From the NCBI GenBank assembly GCA_004014935.1, contig CP025326.1:558001-622000 (forward strand): a stretch of 64,000 nucleotides of DNA, given 5' to 3'. Numbering within the stretch: the stretch's first letter is position 1; each line of letters starts with the position of its first letter. Below are positions 58,944 to 64,000 of this stretch, in pieces. The notes beneath the pieces were generated by a model, which saw only the letters and a program-made list of their open reading frames with translations, was not told where the DNA came from and did not search any database. The DNA is from Saccharomycopsis malanga. Taxonomy: Eukaryota; Ascomycota; Saccharomycetes; Ascoideales; Saccharomycopsidaceae. A program made the translations under genes and the position numbers.

Positions 58944-61175
58944 ATGGCGAAACCACATGGAGGCAGAAGAAAGGGTGCCGGAGGCGGTAGTAATGGAGGT
59001 GGTGGTCTGTATGGAAAAAACAAGCATTTCAACAAGGGAAAAGGCAAGAAAAAGAGTGATCATCGAAAGAAAAGTTTCCAAAAGTTTGGAGGGTCGGAGA
59101 TGCCCGAGTTGATGGATCTACAAGCCGGAGGAGCGAGATCTATGGGATTTAATAAGATGCTCAGTGATGAGGTGGAGTATACAAGACATAATAGACGAGG
59201 AATATTTGAGCGCCAGCTACGAAATAGACCAATAGAGTTTGTCAAGTCTAAAGAAGTTTATGATCCTTCAAGATTAGTAGATTTGAAAGTCGCCAAAGAA
59301 CAGGAGCAAAAGGTTGAGGCGATTGTAGAAATATCGAAGAGTAATGATGATGAGGAAATGCTCGATAATGTGCTTAAAGAAATGGATTTACAGAGTCTGA
59401 AATTTTCTGATGATTATCAGGAAGATGAGAAAACTGGTAATAATATTAGAGAGGAAATTAGCACAAGTGTTGGAGAGAAAATTGGTGATAATATAAGTAA
59501 GAAAATTAGTGAAAAAATCAGCATTAATATCAAAGAAAATGTTAATGACAATATCAGTGATAGTGAGCAAATTAGTAATAATATCAAAGAAAATGAGACA
59601 ATTAGTGACAATATTAGAAAAATTGATAAAGATGACATTTCTAGAGACGCTTTTGTTGACAAGATGATAGGTAGCACTTTAAAGACGAGCGAAATGGAAA
59701 AAAACGATAAAAGTCTAGAAGGTGTATCAAATGAATCCGTAGAGGTAGTGCAAAATGACAGTAAATTGGACGATACAGTAGAAAGAATAACAGAAGATGG
59801 TGCGAAGAGCACATCTCAAGATGAATCAGTATCTTTGGATAAATGGGATACCATTATACAAGACCAAGCTGTAGATACTCTTGACAAACTAGATAGTACA
59901 TTTGACAGTGATATTTCAGAATTGTCTTCTGAAATGTCCAATGAAGATTTGTTCTTTATAGATGCTGAAGGTTCTGCTGGTGAAGTGCCGAAAAAGAATG
60001 TGCAATCTATTCTTGGTGAAAAGCTCAAAAAAGAGAGCAAGAGAGAGGCAGAAATACCGATAACGCCAACCTTTACGGCCACAACTGAGTTCCTGAGCAC
60101 GTTGAATGTTGGTAAGGTGTCGTTTGAGACTGTTGAGAGTGAGTACAATGGTGGTTTGTATGTAAAGCTTCCTGCAAGAGATAAAAAGTCTAAAAGAGGC
60201 CGCAACATCGTGCTGGGTTTGGATTTTGCACTGGAGAGGAAGATTAGCAAAGAATCCAGCGATTCTGACTATGACTCGGGTTCCGATTCTTCTGATTTCA
60301 ACGTATATGATTATCAAGAGGACGGCGATGGGTCTGATGTTTCTGGAGCTGATTTTGAAATGTCTGAGGAAGACGACATCACCATAGACGAGTTTCTTTC
60401 GTTTGGACAGAATGTGCAAAAGTTGTCTGAGCTTGACATAACTGACCAGCCAACCAGATCGATCAAGTATAAAGGCAAAGGAAAGAACAAACGGCCTGTG
60501 CTCGACCATGTGGAAGACGTTTCTCTTAGGCAGGATTTGATGGACCAATACCAAAACCGGAGATTATCCAAAGTAGATAAACGAAAGCTCAAAAAAGAAG
60601 CTGCGTGGGACCGCTCCACCGCGCCACTGTCTGCAGAATACAGTCTTCTGGCTAAATATGAATATTCCATGCATATCAGAGAGATCAAGCAGGAGTTTGA
60701 GGATCTTATTAGAAACACCACTAGGCAAAGCGTAGCATTTCCACCAATGGACCATCACGGAATAAAAACCGTTTTGAAAATGGCCAGTTTGTATAACATG
60801 AAGGGCCGCAAGATGGGTAAGGGAAACCTAGCCCATGCTGCTGTAATCAAAAAAAAATATACCTACAATAATATACCCTATTACGATCTCATCAATCGAA
60901 TGCTCAAACAACGGCCAGTGTTCCCTCGCACCGATGTCAAGAAACCTCGCTTTGAAACCGACAAATCAGGTAATGTCACCACTACCAAGGCGCATGTCAA
61001 GGAAGGCGATATCGTTGGCCAGCACGCAGAACCCATTGGCCAAAACAATATTGGCAGACAAATGTTGGAGAAGTTGGGCTGGAGCAGCGGCGAAGGCTTG
61101 GGTGCTGCTCATAATAAAGGCATTGCAGAACCAGTGTTTGCAAAGGTTAAAAAGTCCAAGCTTGGTATAAAGTAG
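58944..61175 (+). CDS. SQS1: Sqs1/Pfa1, R3H and G-patch activator of the Prp43 helicase
   Basis: 743 residues (yeast Sqs1 767). The N-terminus MAKPHGGRRKGAGGG is basic and Gly-rich, and RPIEFVKSKEVYDPSRL matches the yeast protein. Residues about 160-330 are acidic with repeated NISxKI/ISDNI units. The R3H domain at about 565-640 (FEDLIRN, VAFPPMDHHGIKTVLKMASLYNM, GRKMGKG) precedes the C-terminal G-patch at about 701-743 (NIGRQMLEKLGWSSGEGLG, GIAEPVFAKVKKSKLG). It stimulates Prp43 in 20S pre-rRNA processing and affects splicing. Confidence 0.95.
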   Translation: MAKPHGGRRKGAGGGSNGGGGLYGKNKHFNKGKGKKKSDHRKKSFQKFGGSEMPELMDLQAGGARSMGFNKMLSDEVEYTRHNRRGIFERQLRNRPIEFVKSKEVYDPSRLVDLKVAKEQEQKVEAIVEISKSNDDEEMLDNVLKEMDLQSLKFSDDYQEDEKTGNNIREEISTSVGEKIGDNISKKISEKISINIKENVNDNISDSEQISNNIKENETISDNIRKIDKDDISRDAFVDKMIGSTLKTSEMEKNDKSLEGVSNESVEVVQNDSKLDDTVERITEDGAKSTSQDESVSLDKWDTIIQDQAVDTLDKLDSTFDSDISELSSEMSNEDLFFIDAEGSAGEVPKKNVQSILGEKLKKESKREAEIPITPTFTATTEFLSTLNVGKVSFETVESEYNGGLYVKLPARDKKSKRGRNIVLGLDFALERKISKESSDSDYDSGSDSSDFNVYDYQEDGDGSDVSGADFEMSEEDDITIDEFLSFGQNVQKLSELDITDQPTRSIKYKGKGKNKRPVLDHVEDVSLRQDLMDQYQNRRLSKVDKRKLKKEAAWDRSTAPLSAEYSLLAKYEYSMHIREIKQEFEDLIRNTTRQSVAFPPMDHHGIKTVLKMASLYNMKGRKMGKGNLAHAAVIKKKYTYNNIPYYDLINRMLKQRPVFPRTDVKKPRFETDKSGNVTTTKAHVKEGDIVGQHAEPIGQNNIGRQMLEKLGWSSGEGLGAAHNKGIAEPVFAKVKKSKLGIK

Positions 61176-62147
61176 TTGTAAGTTGTTGTAAAGCCTCATC
61201 TTTTCTTTTTATTTTGTCAAATGTGTATTTGTCAATTATCTTTCAACATAAGCACATCACAACTTATTCACATAGAAAGACATAAAAGCATTAGTAGAAA
61301 ATCAGGAAAAAGAATAATAAAGGCTTTTACAAATTAGAGGAGAAGACTGCATTCTCAACATCGAGTTCGAAAACAAGAGGAAAACACATGTGATTTTACA
61401 GGGGAGTGTTTATTAATACCTTTAGTTGATAATGAATTCGGTGTTTCTCAAAAGCAATACTATTGACCATGTTACCCAATCGAAGTGTTGTTTGCCCTTA
61501 TTTTATATTTCTAGCCCAGTACATAACAGTTTTGTATCTCAAACAATGTTTCAAATTTAAAATGTAGACAATTTCTCTATTCAAAACATGATACGTGTTG
61601 GTCATAACAGCGACTATGCTAAGTAGGCCTCTGGACTTTAGTTTGATATATTCAGATGTACAATATATTTCAATTTTGATAAAAAACTGGATTCTTTTAG
61701 TGAAAAGCTGGATTCTTTTAAAAAACTGGATTCTTTTACAAAACTATATTATTTTAGTAAAAAGCTGGATTCTTTCAAAAAACTGTATTAGCAATAAACT
61801 TGATTCTTTCAGTTTGGCTGACGTCTATTCATGTGAACACAATGGAAAATGTTTTTAACATCTCCAAGAATTCTTGAATGTATTTGACAAGTTGTTACCA
61901 GGTGGTGTTGTGTAAATGAGTGAAATCAATGTTATGTAAGCTGCTCACATAGTACCATGCTATATATAACTACTAGCGGTTATAATGTATATATTAATTC
62001 AAAAAGAAAAACTTTAATTATCGTCAGGGCCCTTGATAGCATCAATTTGATACTTATTCACACTGAAACACACAAGTTGTTAATATTACAGATTACGTAT
62101 AGAAACCCATTATGACAAATATATTACATATAGAATACTGGGGCCAA
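61176..62147. other. Convergent spacer with a degenerate tandem repeat
   Basis: A SINE tail remnant lies at 61495-61540. Irregular copies of AAAAACTGGATTCTTTTA lie at 61678-61810. The rest is AT-rich 3' flank of SQS1 and of the 402-residue gene. Confidence 0.6.
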
Positions 62148-63356
62148 TCAAGTGGTTTTTGCAAAGTCGACTAACAAGTCTACCTTGTTTTTCATATCAT
62201 TCAAGCATTTTAAGAAGTTTAGTTTAGATTTCTGTGCTGTTTTACTCTTCTTCCCGGCATCGCCTAATACAGGTGGTTTGATTTCGGTCAAATAAATGCT
62301 TTTATGGACATTATTGGCAAAATCCAAAAGATGATGTTCAGACTTCAATATGTCAGGGATGTTTCCGATTACTGTAGGCAAGGTAGAATAGGGAACTTGG
62401 AGTTTGAGACAAATGTTTTTCAATACATTTTGAGCTTCCACTGGGGAAAGCTTGTCTATACTGTCCAATTCATAAGTTTGGTAAACAGTTTTACCAGAAC
62501 GACTTGTTTCTGCCAATTTAGGAACAGTTTCAGGATTTATAGCCGTCGAGGGCTTTTTTGATTTCCTTTGCAATTGTTTCTTCTTTAGCAAATTCTCAAG
62601 GTTTTCAATCTCCCTATCTAGTGAATCATTTTCAGCTGATTCATTGTCTAATATAGGGGAAGACGAGGAGCCAAGAAAAGGCTCTGGCACAGCATCGGTT
62701 GGAGAAACAAGTGAATAATTGCCGGGAGAACTTTTCAACAGGAACGAAACATTACGTTTTCGTTCATCTTTGGGCTGTTGCTGTCGAGTTGTCAGGCTTT
62801 CTGATTTTTTCATGATGCTTTCCGGATGATTGTTTTTTTTGCTTGTTGGATTTAGCAAAGGGGTTGAATGCAAGATGTTGTCTTTATCTTTAGAGGCACC
62901 ATTGCTTTTACGACGAGCTTTTCTGTCAAGGTTTGCTTTCTTGACCACCAGCGGCGAAAGTTCTGTGGAATTGTTGATCGTGCTATCTACGGTACTATCA
63001 ACAATACTGTGGTTTACACCATCAATCATGCTATTCTCGGTAATGTTATTTGCACTGTGATCAGTGATATTGTTAGCAGTGCTTTGAGTGAGATCAGCAA
63101 GATCCTGCTCATCATCTGATTCATCATTATGGCCTTGTTTCGCTTCTAGTTTTTGCTTGTATCGGCTTTCTCCATTTACAGAGTCTTCCCAGTTGTCAAG
63201 AATCTTGGCACCATGTCGTAGAAATGTGAGGTCCGCGAATTCTGCTGATGCCATGTTCGTATCCATCTCCGTCTCATCATTAGACAAGTATCTATACGAT
63301 TCAGAAGCATTGGATGAATCTGAAGACACTCTGCTAGTGGATCTCATAGAACTCAT
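62148..63356 (-). CDS. Unrecognised Ser/Asn-rich protein
   Basis: 402 residues; MSSMRSTSRVSSDSSNASES start, with a second Met at residue 4. Residues about 36-75 (SAEFADLTFLRHGAKILDNW) look folded; 75-300 are hydrophilic with NITDHSANNITENS-like repeats and a coiled-coil-prone REIENLENLLKKKQLQRK near 240-260. The C-terminal 90 residues (LSPVEAQNVLKNICLKLQ, LNFLKCLNDMKNKVDLLVDF) are helical. This resembles cytoskeletal or spindle-pole adaptor proteins in layout, but I recognise no family. A 164-bp internal piece (62708-62871) is duplicated at 18427-18590. Confidence 0.8.
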   Translation of the reverse strand: MSSMRSTSRVSSDSSNASESYRYLSNDETEMDTNMASAEFADLTFLRHGAKILDNWEDSVNGESRYKQKLEAKQGHNDESDDEQDLADLTQSTANNITDHSANNITENSMIDGVNHSIVDSTVDSTINNSTELSPLVVKKANLDRKARRKSNGASKDKDNILHSTPLLNPTSKKNNHPESIMKKSESLTTRQQQPKDERKRNVSFLLKSSPGNYSLVSPTDAVPEPFLGSSSSPILDNESAENDSLDREIENLENLLKKKQLQRKSKKPSTAINPETVPKLAETSRSGKTVYQTYELDSIDKLSPVEAQNVLKNICLKLQVPYSTLPTVIGNIPDILKSEHHLLDFANNVHKSIYLTEIKPPVLGDAGKKSKTAQKSKLNFLKCLNDMKNKVDLLVDFAKTT

Positions 63357-63695
63357 AGGAAATCGTGTTAAAACTTGGCCAGTAGGTAAGTTGTTGTTTG
63401 AAAACTGTATAAACTAGGATCTATCCATTATAAATGGCGATTATTAGACATCAACAACTGGCTATTGACCTTTTCTGTTTTTCACGTGTCGCGTCTATAC
63501 ATTTCGCTTGATAGATGGTCATGATAGTTGATAATTTGGTGTTTCTTATTACGTAATATCTTCTCTATATCAAAACACTGTAATCGCAACTTATAGTATT
63601 TATAGTTTGTTCTATGTAGTTTTATATTTATGCCAATATGCGTGATAGGCCATACGCCATTATTATTACGTTATAATAGGCCACTATTTTTACCT

Positions 63696-63729
<34 letters not shown>

Positions 63730-64000
63730 TCTTATATTGCAATAATATTAGTATTATCTCATATTTCATATTTCGAGTCCAATATATATCAGTTTATAAA
63801 ATATCAGTTTCGTATATACGCGCTATGTCTGAAAGGACTTGATAAAGCCCAAACATGTCCTGTTGATTATAATCTGATCATAATCTGAGAACACTAAAAT
63901 TCATTGAAGACTAAATCAATTCCACTTTTATTCATTCAAGACTGAATCAATTCCACTTTTATTCATTCAAGACTGAATCAATTATTATTATTATTATTAT
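63357..64000. other. 5' flank of the 402-residue gene, SINE and simple repeats
   Basis: Promoter at 63357-63640 contains CACGTG (63484-63489). A SINE (minus) with a long ATA tail follows at 63690-63890. A 28-bp unit (TTCATTCAAGACTGAATCAA) is repeated two to three times at 63898-63985, and an ATT run ends the window. Confidence 0.6.
63690..63890 (-). mobile_element. SINE copy with long triplet tail
   Basis: ATA repeats at 63698-63730, two 3' ends (CTTATATTGCAATAATATTAG; CATATTTCGAGTCCAATATA), TTTCGTATATACGCGCTATG, AAGGACTTGATAAAGCCC, CATGTCCTGTTGATTATAATC. Head missing. Confidence 0.7.

Overview
This is nuclear DNA of a budding yeast (Saccharomycotina). The genes recognised, all intronless as far as can be seen, are yeast orthologues: a UBP10-like deubiquitinase (partial), NOP6, an SNRNP27-family splicing protein, an SMF-type Nramp transporter, an LPX1-like peroxisomal lipase, a KRE2/KTR mannosyltransferase, PYP1, guanine deaminase GUD1, the Mg2+ transporter MNR2, lanosterol synthase ERG7, actin-binding ABP1, EAF3 and SQS1. 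Three larger proteins (1218, 677 and 402 residues) I do not recognise. CTG codons at two ERG7 positions fit leucine, so the standard code is more likely than the CUG-Ser code. I do not assign a species.

Layout. 1-11.5 kb is comparatively gene-dense (UBP, NOP6, SNRNP27, SMF, the 1218-residue protein). 11.5-24 kb holds the 677-residue protein, a small secreted peptide precursor, LPX1 with a duplicated 3' end, and a secreted protein resembling the C-terminal part of zymocin-type/GH18 toxin proteins. 24-33 kb holds the mannosyltransferase, PYP1 and GUD1. 33-41.9 kb and 44.3-49 kb are almost entirely interspersed repeats flanking MNR2. 49-61 kb holds the divergent pair ERG7/ABP1, then EAF3 and SQS1. 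The window ends with the 402-residue protein. The genes form no pathway; they are housekeeping loci separated by unusually repeat-rich spacers.

The most striking content is in the spacers. (1) A tRNA-related SINE-like family occurs in some twenty substantial copies and many tail fragments: a head with pol III A-box and B-box-like motifs, a conserved body, a common 3' end and an ATT-triplet tail. The longest copy, 33429-33757, is bounded by a perfect 10-bp target-site duplication. (2) An unrelated noncoding repeat of about 0.9-1.5 kb occurs ten times (R1-R10 below). Each copy has a tRNA-Thr-like segment whose anticodon-arm-like hairpin contains 0 to 6 copies of a 10-bp unit. (3) SINE plus R blocks have been copied together with their junctions (R2 with R8; R5 with R9). 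Also notable are a 164-bp fragment of the 402-residue gene copied 44 kb away, and copies of the LPX1 3' end that keep the peroxisomal-targeting tail. No complete functional tRNA gene, rRNA gene, CRISPR array or protein-coding transposon was found.
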